Positions 15,765-24,459 of a stretch of 64,000 bases of DNA are shown here, one piece after another. The stretch comes from Streptomyces vietnamensis (lineage in GTDB: Bacteria > Actinomycetota > Actinomycetes > Streptomycetales > Streptomycetaceae). The DNA lies in NCBI RefSeq assembly GCF_000830005.1, contig NZ_CP010407.1, forward strand, positions 7,514,001 through 7,578,000. Direction: 5' to 3'. Each line of letters opens with the position of its first letter. The first letter of the stretch is position 1. The position numbers and the translations under genes are program-made. Below the pieces are notes generated by a model. It was not told the origin of the DNA and searched no databases. It saw only the letters and a list, made by a program, of their open reading frames with translations.

Positions 15765-17270
15765 CTATGCCGACATGCGGGCGTCGGTGTCGAACAGTTC
15801 GCGTTCGGCCGGGTGCAGGATGTGTTGCGTGATGAAGGACCGGCCGGCGACCTTCCACAGGCCCCGGCCCTTGGTCAGGGCGGAGACCGCCTGGGTCTCG
15901 ACTCCGGTCAGGCCGAGCAGGGAAGCGGCGGCGTCGAGTTGGTCGGGCTCCTGGCGGTAGATGATGCGGGTGGAGCAGTCGGCCAGGAGGCCCTCGGCCA
16001 GGACCCGGCCGCGTGAACCGGCATCGCCCGCCGAGAGCAGGTCGCTGAGCCGGTGGATGACCATCAAGTTCGCGATGCCGAGACCACGGGAGAGCTTCCA
16101 CTGGCTCTGCATGCGTTCGAGCAGGCCGACGTGCCGCATCAGCCGCCACGCCTCGTCGTAGATCACCCAGCGCCGGCCCCCGTCCGGATCGGACAGAGCG
16201 CTCTCCATCCATGCTGAGGCGCAGGTCATGGCCAAGACCAAGGCAGTGTCGTCTCCGGAGCCGCCGAGGCGGGAGAGGTCGATGGACAGCATCGGCGCGG
16301 TCGGATCGAACGCCACCGTCGAGGGGGCGTCGAACATGCCGCTCAGGTCGCCGTGCACCAGGCGGCGCAGGGCGTGCGCGAGGTCCTGGGCGGCCGACCC
16401 GAGGTGTCCGGTCTGGTGGCCGAGGGCGCGGTCGAGGCGTTCGGGCGAGCCGAGGGTGCGCGCGATCTCGCCGAGCAGCGGCACGGTGCCGCGGGCGGCG
16501 GCCTCGGCGACGACCAGGTCGAGGGCGAGGTCGAGGGCGGTGTGCTCCATCGGCAGCAGGTCGCGCTTGAGGACGGTGCGCGCCAGGCCGGCCAGGAGCA
16601 GCAGGCGGCGCTTTCGGACCTCGGTCGCCCAGTCGTCCTCGCTGACGGAGGCGGGCCGGGCCGGGGCGTCCAGTGGGTTCAGCCTGCCAGGGAGGCCGGG
16701 GCCCAGGGCGATGCTGTAGCCGCCGAGGGCCTGCGCGACGCCGGTCCACTCGCCCTTGGGGTCGCAGGGGATGTAGATCCGGTAGCCGTGGGCGATCGAC
16801 CGAGTGGCGATGGACTTCGCCAGCGCGGACTTGCCCATGCCGATGATCCCGGCGAGGACCGCGTTGGGGTTCGTGAAGCCTTCGATCCGGCCGCTGCTGT
16901 ACAGCGAGAACGGGTCGAAGCAGAAGGCGGCTTCGGCGTGGACGTCGCGGCCGATGAAGATGCCCTCCGCGCCCAGGCCGCCCTCGGCGACGAAGGGGTA
17001 GGCCCCCGAAGCGGTGGCGGTGGTCATCCGGTGGGCGGGCAGGCTGAGGTTGCCGCCGCGGGCCGAGGCCGGACCGGGACGACCGGTCGGCGGGTAGGTC
17101 GGCCGCAGCTCCGGGTCGACGGTTTCCTCGGCGCGGTGCTTGGGCGGTGTTCCGGCGAGGCGCGCCTGGCGGCGGGCCTCGGCGAATCCGGCTCGGGCGG
17201 CCCTCTGCTGGGCCCGCGGAGCCTTGCGCGGCACGTACAGGGGAGAGGCGCTGGCGCGGGTACGGGGCAT
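15765..17270 (-). CDS. VirB4-like conjugation ATPase
   Basis: A 501-residue ATPase of the VirB4/TraC type that powers the mating channel. It has a basic, Arg/Ala-rich N-terminus, then IFIGRDV and the Walker A loop GIIGMGKSALAK at 141-152, followed by YIPCDPKGEW. Walker B is RRWVIYDEAWRL near 365-376, and the RxxxKHG-like arm is represented by MQSQWKLSRGLGIANLMVIHR. It lacks the usual N-terminal VirB4 domain, which appears to be carried by the separate SCO6880-type protein two genes upstream. Start ATG 17270 is supported by GGAG 8 nt upstream. Membrane-associated in the cytosol by analogy. Confidence 0.85.
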   Translation of the reverse strand: MPRTRASASPLYVPRKAPRAQQRAARAGFAEARRQARLAGTPPKHRAEETVDPELRPTYPPTGRPGPASARGGNLSLPAHRMTTATASGAYPFVAEGGLGAEGIFIGRDVHAEAAFCFDPFSLYSSGRIEGFTNPNAVLAGIIGMGKSALAKSIATRSIAHGYRIYIPCDPKGEWTGVAQALGGYSIALGPGLPGRLNPLDAPARPASVSEDDWATEVRKRRLLLLAGLARTVLKRDLLPMEHTALDLALDLVVAEAAARGTVPLLGEIARTLGSPERLDRALGHQTGHLGSAAQDLAHALRRLVHGDLSGMFDAPSTVAFDPTAPMLSIDLSRLGGSGDDTALVLAMTCASAWMESALSDPDGGRRWVIYDEAWRLMRHVGLLERMQSQWKLSRGLGIANLMVIHRLSDLLSAGDAGSRGRVLAEGLLADCSTRIIYRQEPDQLDAAASLLGLTGVETQAVSALTKGRGLWKVAGRSFITQHILHPAERELFDTDARMSA

Positions 17271-17296
17271 GAACGTTTCTCCAGGCAGGTGATGGG

Positions 17297-17749
17297 TCAG
17301 CGGCGGACGAGGCCGGTGAACGGCGCGTGCAGGTCGGCCGGGGTGGTACGGCGGCGGACCAGGTGCGCGGCGCGCTGGTGGCGCTGGCAGACGGTCAGCT
17401 GCGGTGCCCCTTCGGGCAGGCCGGCCTGGCACGCCTCGGGTTCGGGCACCTCGCCTGAATCCGGCCGGGGAGCCGCGTGGTAGGCGGCGTGGACGTGGTC
17501 GGCGGCCTGCCAGATCCGGGTGCGGGCGGCGCGAAGCTGGTCGCCCTCGATCGGTACGAGCTGACCGGTACGGGCGGCATGGGCGTCGAGCAGCCCGTGC
17601 ACCGAGACGAGATGCGCGTGCAGAGCGTCCAGCTCGGCCCGGCTAGTGACGAGCGGGCCGCTGGGGAGGTTGAGCGCTCGGTGGAAGTCGAGCGCGGCGG
17701 TAGCGAAGGGCACGAAGTCCTGCGCGGTCGGGCTGGCGGTGCGGGACAT
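17297..17749 (-). CDS. Hypothetical small protein of the transfer operon
   Basis: A 150-residue protein between the SCO6880-type and VirB4 genes. Soluble, helical (ALDFHRALNLPSG; LDALHAHLVSVHGLLDAHAAR; ARTRIWQAADHVHAAYH) with a His-rich central helix. No recognised family; position inside the T4SS gene set suggests an accessory role. Confidence 0.6.
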   Translation of the reverse strand: MSRTASPTAQDFVPFATAALDFHRALNLPSGPLVTSRAELDALHAHLVSVHGLLDAHAARTGQLVPIEGDQLRAARTRIWQAADHVHAAYHAAPRPDSGEVPEPEACQAGLPEGAPQLTVCQRHQRAAHLVRRRTTPADLHAPFTGLVRR

Positions 17750-17784
17750 GAGGGTGCTCTTTCGAAGGGAGGGAAGGGCCGGCG

Positions 17785-19251
17785 TCAGGCGGCGAGCGCG
17801 AGCGGCAGGGCGGCGGCGGTGAACGCTTCGGCCTGCTGCCAGGTCAGCGGCCGGACGTCGAGCTGGGCACCGACGGCGGCGGTCTCCACGACCGCGCACG
17901 CGGAGCGGAGTTCTTCCTCGGAGTCGGCCGAGACGGTCAGCAGCCCGGTCAGGGCGACATCGGCGTGGCCCGCAATGAGCTGGCGCTCACGGGACTTGAT
18001 GTCCTGGTACTCGATCGAGTCCGCCTCGGAGTCGACCTGGCCGCGCCGGGCCCGCTCGGCGGCATCGGCGATCACGCTGGCCTTCTTGCGCTGGACGTCG
18101 CGCAGTGCGGCGTCCAGTCCCTTCGGCTCGTAGGAGAGCGACAGCGTGCGCCGGACGCCGCCGGTGAACAGGAGCTGGTGCAGGAAACCGGCCGATGTTT
18201 CGGTCCTCGGCCAGTTCTCCACCCAGTACGTGGCGTGGACGGCCGAGTCGGTCGCGATGTGGTCCGCCTTCTCGACGACCACGACGGGGCCGGCGGCTGC
18301 GGGCTCGGCCTCGGGACGGCCGGCGGTGGACCACCGGTCCAGCGCCGTGAGGGCCTTGGGGTCGTAGGCGGTGCGCACGACGACGGCGATCTCGCGGGCG
18401 GCGAGCCAGCCGGTGGGGTTGAGCCCGGCGGTCCGCGCGGCCTGGTCGAAGGTGGAGGTCAGCTGCGCCAGAACGCTGAAGGAACCGGTCAGGCCACCGC
18501 CGGCCTGGTTGATCAGCCGTCGCGCGGCCTTGGTGTCCAGCGCCACCGCGACATACGCCTCGTGCGGTGCCGCCGCCGGGCCCGCGCTCTGGATCAGCTC
18601 GCTGTAGATCGCGCCAGCCATGGGGGCGTGGGGCCGGCCGTGCTCTTCCCAGTAGCGGCGAAGCGCGTCGCCGGAGTCCGGGACGGTGCGCTCGATCACC
18701 TGGATGCGGGCGATCTGCCCGGTACGGGCCAGCGCGGCCAGCGCGCGTCCCCAGCCGTTGACGTTGGCCTGCTGGGTGCCCGGGTCGAGCAGCGCGTAGG
18801 CGCGGGAGGAGACCTTGACCACGGCGGTCAGCGTGCCGCTGTGGGGATCGTGGACCGCACCGTACCGGCCGTCGGGGGCGGTGACCACGCGCAGGCTGGC
18901 GGCGGTGCCGGGAAGGTGGAGGAGTCCTTCGCGGGTCGGCCGGCGAGAGGGCCGGGTGAGCCAGACGAGCTGGCCGCGCATCCGACGCAGGACGTAGCGG
19001 GTGACGATCGGAGCCCAGTCCGCCAAGGCACGGCCACGGTGGCGGACGAAGACGAACAGGGCGATGACGGCCCACAGCGGGATGAGTTGGAGGGCGCCGA
19101 CCACGCCGCGGGTGAGGACGACGGCGAGAAGGAGAAGGCCGGTGAGGCCGGCGACGATCAGCTGCGGGGCGGTCAGGCCGAGCAGGATGCCGCGCCTGCT
19201 GCGGTGGGGGAACTTCACGGTGGCTGTAGGGGCCTGGTGCTTGCCGGACAT
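17785..19251 (-). CDS. SCO6880-family / VirB3-VirB4N-like membrane protein
   Basis: A 488-residue protein of the SCO6880 type found in actinobacterial T4SS gene sets. The N-terminus has FPHRSRRGILLGLTAPQL, then two adjacent membrane helices (about 25-66), as in PrgI/VirB3 proteins. The rest is soluble (RYGAVHDPHSGTLTAVVKV; ISTF-like region LTSTFDQAARTAGLNPTGW; KADHIATDSAVHATYWVENWP) and resembles the N-terminal domain of VirB4 ATPases. It has no Walker motifs. It probably docks to the VirB4 ATPase at the membrane. It follows the VirB6-like gene after a strong hairpin. Confidence 0.8.
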   Translation of the reverse strand: MSGKHQAPTATVKFPHRSRRGILLGLTAPQLIVAGLTGLLLLAVVLTRGVVGALQLIPLWAVIALFVFVRHRGRALADWAPIVTRYVLRRMRGQLVWLTRPSRRPTREGLLHLPGTAASLRVVTAPDGRYGAVHDPHSGTLTAVVKVSSRAYALLDPGTQQANVNGWGRALAALARTGQIARIQVIERTVPDSGDALRRYWEEHGRPHAPMAGAIYSELIQSAGPAAAPHEAYVAVALDTKAARRLINQAGGGLTGSFSVLAQLTSTFDQAARTAGLNPTGWLAAREIAVVVRTAYDPKALTALDRWSTAGRPEAEPAAAGPVVVVEKADHIATDSAVHATYWVENWPRTETSAGFLHQLLFTGGVRRTLSLSYEPKGLDAALRDVQRKKASVIADAAERARRGQVDSEADSIEYQDIKSRERQLIAGHADVALTGLLTVSADSEEELRSACAVVETAAVGAQLDVRPLTWQQAEAFTAAALPLALAA

Positions 19252-19344
19252 GGTGGTTCCAGACGGTGGTAGCGGGCGGAGGACGGGGCGCGCGCGGCGC
19301 TCTTCTGGAGGTCATGGGGGGACTCCTCTGCTGGTCGGTCAGGG

Positions 19345-19375
19345 CGGGGCGGGCCATGGCGTACGGCCCGCCCCG
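19345..19375 (-). terminator. Hairpin terminator after the VirB6-like gene
   Basis: An 11-bp perfect stem (CGGGGCGGGCC / GGCCCGCCCCG) with a 9-nt loop, 12 nt past the stop at 19,387. No T-tract. It may set the ratio between channel genes upstream and ATPase genes downstream. Confidence 0.6.
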
Positions 19376-19386
19376 GGTGTGATGGG

Positions 19387-20784
19387 TCAGGAACCCGACG
19401 GCGGCTGGGTGGGGAACACCCAGTTCGTCGGCGTCGGAGAACCGGTGGCCGACGGTCCCGCAGGGGGCGGCGGCGCAGTCGCGGGGCCGACAGGCGGCAG
19501 GGAGGTCATGCTGCCGCCCGGCGCTGAGGCGCCGACGAGATAGCCGGAAGTGCCGGTGACGCTGTGGACGACCCTCTCGGACCCTTCCGTTTCGTCCGTG
19601 CTGGGACGCGTGATCAGCGGTGGGATCCCGGGCCGCTGGATGAGGGCACGGCCCTTGTCGCCGGTCGCGTTCGGGTCCTCGCCGTAGCGGAAGCGGGTCT
19701 GCTGCTTGGGCGGACCGGCGTCGATGCCCTCCTTGCTGAGGTTGCCGCCGGCGGGATTGATGCCGGAGGCGACGCCGTCGGCGCCCGCACCGGGGACCTG
19801 GCTCGGCCCCTGGGGAGCGGGAGCACCGGTGCCGGCCCGCATCGCCAGGGTGGCCGCGGTCTTCGCCGCTCCCGCGGCGACCGCCATGCCGGCGATGCCG
19901 GTGCGGTGCAGGTCGTCGTGGCCACCGCCGTCGCTGGCCCAGTGCACGAACTTGTACGTCGCGTACGGGCAGAGCAGCACGAGGACCATCACGACGATGC
20001 CCGCCATCGCGTCGGACAGGGCCGACATCCCGTCGCCGGCGTCGGACTTGCCCATGGCGGAGACGCCAATCAGGAAGACCACGGTCATCAACAGCTTGGA
20101 GACGACCAGGGTGGCAGTGGCCTCGATCCAACCGCGCCGCCACCGCTTGGCCACCTCCCAGCCGCCGCCGGCACCGGCGAACACGGCGAGCGAGACCATG
20201 ATCAGGACGCCGACCTTGCGGGCGACCATGACGCCCCAGTACAGGAAGGCGCCGATCGCGCACCCGAGGGCGACCAGAGCTGGGACGCCCCAGCCGAGGC
20301 CGTACATCGCCCCCAACTCGTTGACCTTCACCACGCGCCGGATCGCGTCGTCGACGGAGGTGTTGGCCGCTTGGAACAGTCCGTCGGACAGCGCGTCGAC
20401 CACGGTGATGGCGACGGTGGTGAAGGCGATGGCGCAGAAGCTGAAGAGGACGCCGGTCATGGTGCCGAACGCAGCCTGAGCAAGAGCGCGTTCATCGCGT
20501 CGCCAGGCCGCGGTCATGAGCTGGATACAGAAGATGCCGACGGTCAGGGCGAGCCCGATGGGCAGCAGGAGCTCGTAGTTGTCCCGGAACCATCCGGCGT
20601 TGAGGTCGATGGCGGTCGTTTTGTTGACGGCCTGGGCGGCGAGATCGGCGGCGCTGGCCGCCAGTTCGCCCATCGACTTCGCGATCCACGCGCCGATGCC
20701 GTCGGTGACGGTTCCGGCGGGGTTGGTGGCGAAGTCGACGGCACCGCATACCTTGTCCATCAGCGGGAAGTCGCAGACTCCCAT
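19387..20784 (-). CDS. VirB6-like polytopic conjugation protein
   Basis: A 465-residue membrane protein with several hydrophobic helices: about 70-95 (ELLLPIGLALTVGIFCIQLMTA), 105-130, 160-185 (GWGVPALVALGCAIGAFLYWG), 190-210, 228-250 and 262-285 (AMAGIVVMVLVLLCPYATYKFV). The C-terminal 150 residues are hydrophilic, Gly/Pro-rich. This matches VirB6/TrbL-type inner-membrane channel parts of actinobacterial T4SS. It has a strong ribosome site (GGAGGT, 7 nt before ATG 20784), so it is probably well expressed. It lies 27 nt below the VirB8-like gene. Confidence 0.8.
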   Translation of the reverse strand: MGVCDFPLMDKVCGAVDFATNPAGTVTDGIGAWIAKSMGELAASAADLAAQAVNKTTAIDLNAGWFRDNYELLLPIGLALTVGIFCIQLMTAAWRRDERALAQAAFGTMTGVLFSFCAIAFTTVAITVVDALSDGLFQAANTSVDDAIRRVVKVNELGAMYGLGWGVPALVALGCAIGAFLYWGVMVARKVGVLIMVSLAVFAGAGGGWEVAKRWRRGWIEATATLVVSKLLMTVVFLIGVSAMGKSDAGDGMSALSDAMAGIVVMVLVLLCPYATYKFVHWASDGGGHDDLHRTGIAGMAVAAGAAKTAATLAMRAGTGAPAPQGPSQVPGAGADGVASGINPAGGNLSKEGIDAGPPKQQTRFRYGEDPNATGDKGRALIQRPGIPPLITRPSTDETEGSERVVHSVTGTSGYLVGASAPGGSMTSLPPVGPATAPPPPAGPSATGSPTPTNWVFPTQPPSGS

Positions 20785-20811
20785 GGTGCTACCTCCTTTC
20801 TCGGACTGGGG

Positions 20812-21492
20812 TCAGGGCGCGACGGACGGCATGACGCCGACCAGGGCGCAGGGACGGTCGGGCCGGCACTGGACCGCGAGCGTGGTGGCACGGCTCTCCG
20901 CACCGCCGGTGGGCGAGCCCTTCCAGGCGATCGCCTGCTTGCCGGAGACCGTGACGGCGTACACGTACGCCTGGGTGATCGCCCCGGGATCTTCCTGAAG
21001 GGCCCGGGTGAACGCGTTCGGGAAGTGCCCCTCGTACACCTTGGCCGTGGCGAACTGGCCGTTGGCGGCCATCTCCTTCCACAGCACCGCCGAGGGAACG
21101 ACCTTGTCGACCGAGGTCGGGTCGGCGTACTTCGCCTCTGTGGTCAGCCACCCGCGCAGAGCCTTCCGCAGCTCGGGCTGCGAGTACGCACGGGTGTCGT
21201 AGGACCACAGCGCGGCTGCGGCTGCCTTCCCGAACGCGATCGGGTCGTGGGTCTTTGGCGGGACCGGAAGAGCACGGGGACGGGTGAGCGGCCCGGACGG
21301 CGACGCAGGTGAGGAGGAAGCCGTGGGTGAACTCGGTGGTGGAGCAGGAGTTTCGGCGGGGCCCCTGCCGTCGCGGGTGAGGTACGCGGCCAGGCCGGCG
21401 AGGGTGACGAGCACCACCAGGACGACGGTGCCGAGCAGCGCCCGGCGGCGCACGCGAGATGCGCCGCCGGGGTGGGTGGAGTGCTGAGCCAT
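20812..21492 (-). CDS. VirB8-like membrane-anchored conjugation protein
   Basis: A 226-residue protein with a single N-terminal membrane helix (ALLGTVVLVVLVTLAGLAAYLT, about 18-39), a Pro/Ser linker, then an extracytoplasmic domain from about 80 (FGKAAAAALWSYDTRAYSQPELRKALRGWLTTEAKYADPTSV...AYVYAVTVSGKQAI). This layout matches VirB8/TcpC-like channel scaffold proteins; the assignment is by architecture and context rather than a specific motif. Its ATG overlaps the stop of the DUF6112 gene by 1 nt (TGATG). Confidence 0.65.
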   Translation of the reverse strand: MAQHSTHPGGASRVRRRALLGTVVLVVLVTLAGLAAYLTRDGRGPAETPAPPPSSPTASSSPASPSGPLTRPRALPVPPKTHDPIAFGKAAAAALWSYDTRAYSQPELRKALRGWLTTEAKYADPTSVDKVVPSAVLWKEMAANGQFATAKVYEGHFPNAFTRALQEDPGAITQAYVYAVTVSGKQAIAWKGSPTGGAESRATTLAVQCRPDRPCALVGVMPSVAP

Positions 21493-21800
21493 CAGTGGAC
21501 CTGCGTCCCCAGCGTGCTGAAGAAGGCCACCACGCCGTTCGCCGCGCCGAGCAGAAGGGCCGCGCCGGCGCTCACCAGCACGCCCTTCTTGCCGTTGGCC
21601 TCCGCCTGGTGGCCACCGGAGTGGTGGCCCCAGGCCCAGACACCCGCGCTGACGGCGAGGGCGCCGACCACGGCGATGAGGCCGAAGAGGTTGATGGAGC
21701 CCATCACCTGCTTGAGGACGGACAGACCCGGCAGACCGCCCTCGTTCGGCTTGATCCCGGGATCGTAGGCGAGCTGAATGACCTGGTAGGCGAGATACAT
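21492..21800 (-). CDS. DUF6112-type pilin-like membrane protein
   Basis: A 102-residue protein with LAYDPGIKPNEGGLPG near the N-terminus and two hydrophobic helices (INLFGLIAVVGALAVSAGVWAWG and KGVLVSAGAALLLGAANGVVAFF), separated by a short polar loop with GHHSGGHQAEANGKKG. This is the DUF6112 layout found beside VirB6-like genes in actinobacterial elements and is comparable to VirB2 pilins. ATG 21800 is chosen because GGAG lies 6 nt upstream; a GTG at 21827 in the same frame has no ribosome site. Confidence 0.8.
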   Translation of the reverse strand: MYLAYQVIQLAYDPGIKPNEGGLPGLSVLKQVMGSINLFGLIAVVGALAVSAGVWAWGHHSGGHQAEANGKKGVLVSAGAALLLGAANGVVAFFSTLGTQVH

Positions 21801-21891
21801 GAAGAACTCCAGTTCGATTGCGCGCACGCCAAAGCCCCGCTGGGGCGAAGCGGCGGTGCGAGGAAAAGGGGAGAAGAGGGGAAAACACCGG

Positions 21892-23037
21892 TCAGACGAC
21901 TCGGCGGGCCGCGAGAATCCGCGGCTTCCAGGACGCGAGGGTCGTGATGCGGACCACGTCGCCGGTGCGCGGGGCGTGCACGATCAAGCCCTGCCCGATG
22001 GCCATCCCGACGTGCTCGGGTACGGCGGCCGTCCCCTCGGTGAAGAGCAGGTCACCCGGCCGAAGGGCATCCACCGACACCGCCTTGCCCTCCTTGACCT
22101 GCGTGTACGTCGTCCGCGTCAGGGTGACCCCGGCGGCCTTGTACGCCTGCTGCATCAGAGAGGAGCAGTCGCACCGGCCCATGGCGTCCTCGCCGTGGGA
22201 GTTCGTGCAGCTCCCGCCCCACTGGTACGGCGTGCCGAGCTGCCCGAGCGCCCACCGGATCGCCGTCTGGACCTGCGGCGGAGCGTCGGCGGGGATCTTG
22301 TACTCGGCTGGCAGCGCGCCGGGCGGGATGGTGCCGAAGTCGGTCCCGTCCCCCTCGGCACTGCAACCGCCCGCGATACCGGGCGAAGGGCTGCCGGTGC
22401 CGGCCGAGCCGGACGGCGAAGGGTCCGGTGACGCGCCACCGGCCTTCGGCAGCAGCGGCTCGATGGCCTTCTGCAGAGCGGTGGCCAACGGCTCCCACTT
22501 CGCGTACGCCTCCGGGAAGCCCGACCGCTGAACCGCCTGGGCGGCCTGCGTGATCGACAGGGACTGCCAGCCCGAGACCTTCCGCAGCCCCTCGTAGAAC
22601 TTGGTCGAGGCGTGCACCGGGTCGAGGATCTCGTTCGCCGTGCCCCAGCCCTGCGACGGCCGCTGCTGGAAAAGCCCCAGCGAGTCCCGGTCGCCGTAGG
22701 CCAGGTTCCGCAGGCCGCTCTCCTGCAGGGCGGTCGCCAGGGCCACGACCTGCCCGCGGGCCGGGATGTTCATCGCGACGCCGGTGGCCTGGATCGTCTT
22801 GGCGTTGGGCACCTGCTCGGCCGGGTCGTCCAGGCCCGGCACGGAGACCGAGCCCTTGTCGCCGCCGTCCAGGATGGCCTTCACCTGGGTGGCGACGGCG
22901 GCGGTGTCCACATCCTGTGCCCCGCCGGTCGAGCAGGAGGCCGCGGCGGTCCCGGCCCCAATGGCGAGAATCGGAACGGCCATCAGCAGCGGAGCGGTCG
23001 CGCAGAGACCGACGACGGCTCCGGTGGTCTTCTTCAT
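21892..23037 (-). CDS. Secreted NlpC/P60 cell-wall hydrolase of the transfer system
   Basis: A 381-residue exported protein. It has a signal-like N-terminus (MKKTTGAVVGLCATAPLLMAV, possible cleavage near ASC). Residues 85-190 look like a muramidase/transglycosylase-type region (VVALATALQESGLRNLAYGDRDSLGLFQQRPSQGWG). After a Ser/Pro/Gly linker, residues 255-375 form an NlpC/P60 peptidase: catalytic Cys in RCDCSSLMQQAY, His in PEHVGMAIG and the third polar residue in LIVHAPRTGD. Such double hydrolases open peptidoglycan locally for the conjugation channel. It is the first gene of the transfer operon. Confidence 0.88.
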   Translation of the reverse strand: MKKTTGAVVGLCATAPLLMAVPILAIGAGTAAASCSTGGAQDVDTAAVATQVKAILDGGDKGSVSVPGLDDPAEQVPNAKTIQATGVAMNIPARGQVVALATALQESGLRNLAYGDRDSLGLFQQRPSQGWGTANEILDPVHASTKFYEGLRKVSGWQSLSITQAAQAVQRSGFPEAYAKWEPLATALQKAIEPLLPKAGGASPDPSPSGSAGTGSPSPGIAGGCSAEGDGTDFGTIPPGALPAEYKIPADAPPQVQTAIRWALGQLGTPYQWGGSCTNSHGEDAMGRCDCSSLMQQAYKAAGVTLTRTTYTQVKEGKAVSVDALRPGDLLFTEGTAAVPEHVGMAIGQGLIVHAPRTGDVVRITTLASWKPRILAARRVV

Positions 23038-23616
23038 CGCCGCTGCCGTTCACCGAGGCGGCGGTGCCGGCCGGGTGACGGCGTCGGGTCGGGGCGCGGA
23101 TGTATCAGGGCATGCTGCATCGCAGCGGCTCCTCGGTGTTCGTAGGAGGCGCGGTGCCGACTTCTCGTGCAAAGCCGCCGGCACCGCGCCGATGTGCATC
23201 CGCCGCTCGGGCGGTCCCGGGTCAGGGGAGTTGGTAGCTCCCGGACGCCGGTCTCAGGTCACGCGCGGCAGCCAGCCGCGCTCGTAATCTCAGGCAGTAC
23301 ACCGAGGCTCCTGACGGCGTGCGGGAAGGAAGAGGACAACGTGCCTCCGATACCGCTCGACTGAACGAGACAGCACGGATAAGCACAGGTCAGCGAGGGT
23401 GGAGTAAGGCTCCTGCCCGGTGACACGGCGAGACAGTAGACAGGGATTCCGGCCGCACCAAACGACTCCCGGACCGGGGCCCGCAGCGCGGCCCGCCTCG
23501 TTAGGTACGGCCGGAGATCGCCGCTAACCTCCGGCACAACCCCGCCCCGGAAGAACGCCGTTGAACGCTGCCCGGAGCGGTCCCAGCCCTGCCATGCCCT
23601 GAGAGAGGCCCTTCCC
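23038..23616. other. Divergent intergenic region between transfer operon and methyltransferase
   Basis: 579 nt between divergent genes. It must hold the promoters of the NlpC/P60 operon (-) and the methyltransferase (+). No convincing ORF, tRNA or repeat was seen; only the methyltransferase ribosome site (GAGAGG, about 8 nt before GTG 23617) is clear. Confidence 0.4.
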
Positions 23617-24363
23617 GTGAGCTACACGCTGCACCGAGGCGACGCCCTGACCGTGCTGAAGTCCCTGCCGGACGAGAGCGTCAACGCCGTGATCACCGAC
23701 CCGCCGTACAACTCCGGCGGCCGTACGAGCTCGGAACGCACCGGACGGACCGCGCGCGCCAAGTACGTCACCAGCAACAGCGCCCACGACCTCGCCAACT
23801 TCCCCGGCGAGAACCGCGACCAGCGCTCCTACCGCTCCTGGCTGACCGAACTGCTCACCGAGGCGTACCGGGCCTCCACCGAGCACGCGGTGGCCATGGT
23901 CTTCACCGACTGGCGCCAGGAACCGACCACGACCGATGCCCTGCAGATGGCAGGCTGGACCTGGAGCGGCACGCTCCCGTGGATCAAGCCGGCCAGCCGG
24001 CCCCGTAAGGGCGCGCCGAAGCAGGACTCCGAGTTCATCGTCTGGGGTGTCAAGGGATCCGTCGACAACACCCGCGACCTCTACCTCCCCGGCCACTACA
24101 TCGCCTCGCAGCCCCGCAAGGGCCGGGTCCACATCACCCAGAAGCCCGTCGGGATCATGCGGCAGCTCGTCCAGGTCTGCCCCGAAGGCGGCACCGTCCT
24201 CGACCTCTTCACCGGAAGCGGGTCCACGGGCGTCGCGGCCCTCCGGGAAGGCCGGAAGTTCGTGGGCGTCGAACTGTCCCCGCACTACGCCGACATCGCC
24301 GAACGGCGCCTGCGCGCCGAGCTGGAACAGGATGACTTCGCCCTGGCCGGTCCGGAGGAGTGA
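23617..24363 (+). CDS. Beta-class site-specific adenine/cytosine-N4 DNA methyltransferase
   Basis: A 248-residue amino-methyltransferase. Motif IV DPPYNSGG (residues 28-35) precedes motif I LDLFTGSGSTGVAAL (about 197-211), the order of beta-class enzymes (N6-adenine or N4-cytosine). The central region has TLPWIKPASRPRKGAPKQDSEFIVWG and HITQKPVGIMRQLV, typical of the YhdJ/MboII-like family. The start is GTG 23617. It reads away from the transfer operon and converges on a NucS-like gene. It may protect the element on entry, or pair with one of the two nucleases next to it. Confidence 0.88.
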   Translation: MSYTLHRGDALTVLKSLPDESVNAVITDPPYNSGGRTSSERTGRTARAKYVTSNSAHDLANFPGENRDQRSYRSWLTELLTEAYRASTEHAVAMVFTDWRQEPTTTDALQMAGWTWSGTLPWIKPASRPRKGAPKQDSEFIVWGVKGSVDNTRDLYLPGHYIASQPRKGRVHITQKPVGIMRQLVQVCPEGGTVLDLFTGSGSTGVAALREGRKFVGVELSPHYADIAERRLRAELEQDDFALAGPEE

Positions 24364-24405
24364 TCATGAGAACGAAGGACCCGGGGCCAGCGGGCCGCAG
24401 ACGTC

Positions 24406-24451
24406 GAAGGGCGGCTGGAACATCGAGAAACCGATGCTCCAGCCGCCCTTC
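24406..24451. terminator. Bidirectional hairpin terminator
   Basis: A stem of about 20 bp with one mismatch: GAAGGGCGGCTGGA and CATCG pair with CGATG and TCCAGCCGCCCTTC around an AGAAAC loop. It lies between convergent stops at 24,363 (+) and 24,460 (-). Confidence 0.85.
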
Positions 24452-24459
24452 TGCTTCTG

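Noticed and set aside
21903..21915. Third copy of GAGAATCCGC-type element
   Set aside because: It lies inside the NlpC/P60 coding end and lacks the second block, so it is probably chance.
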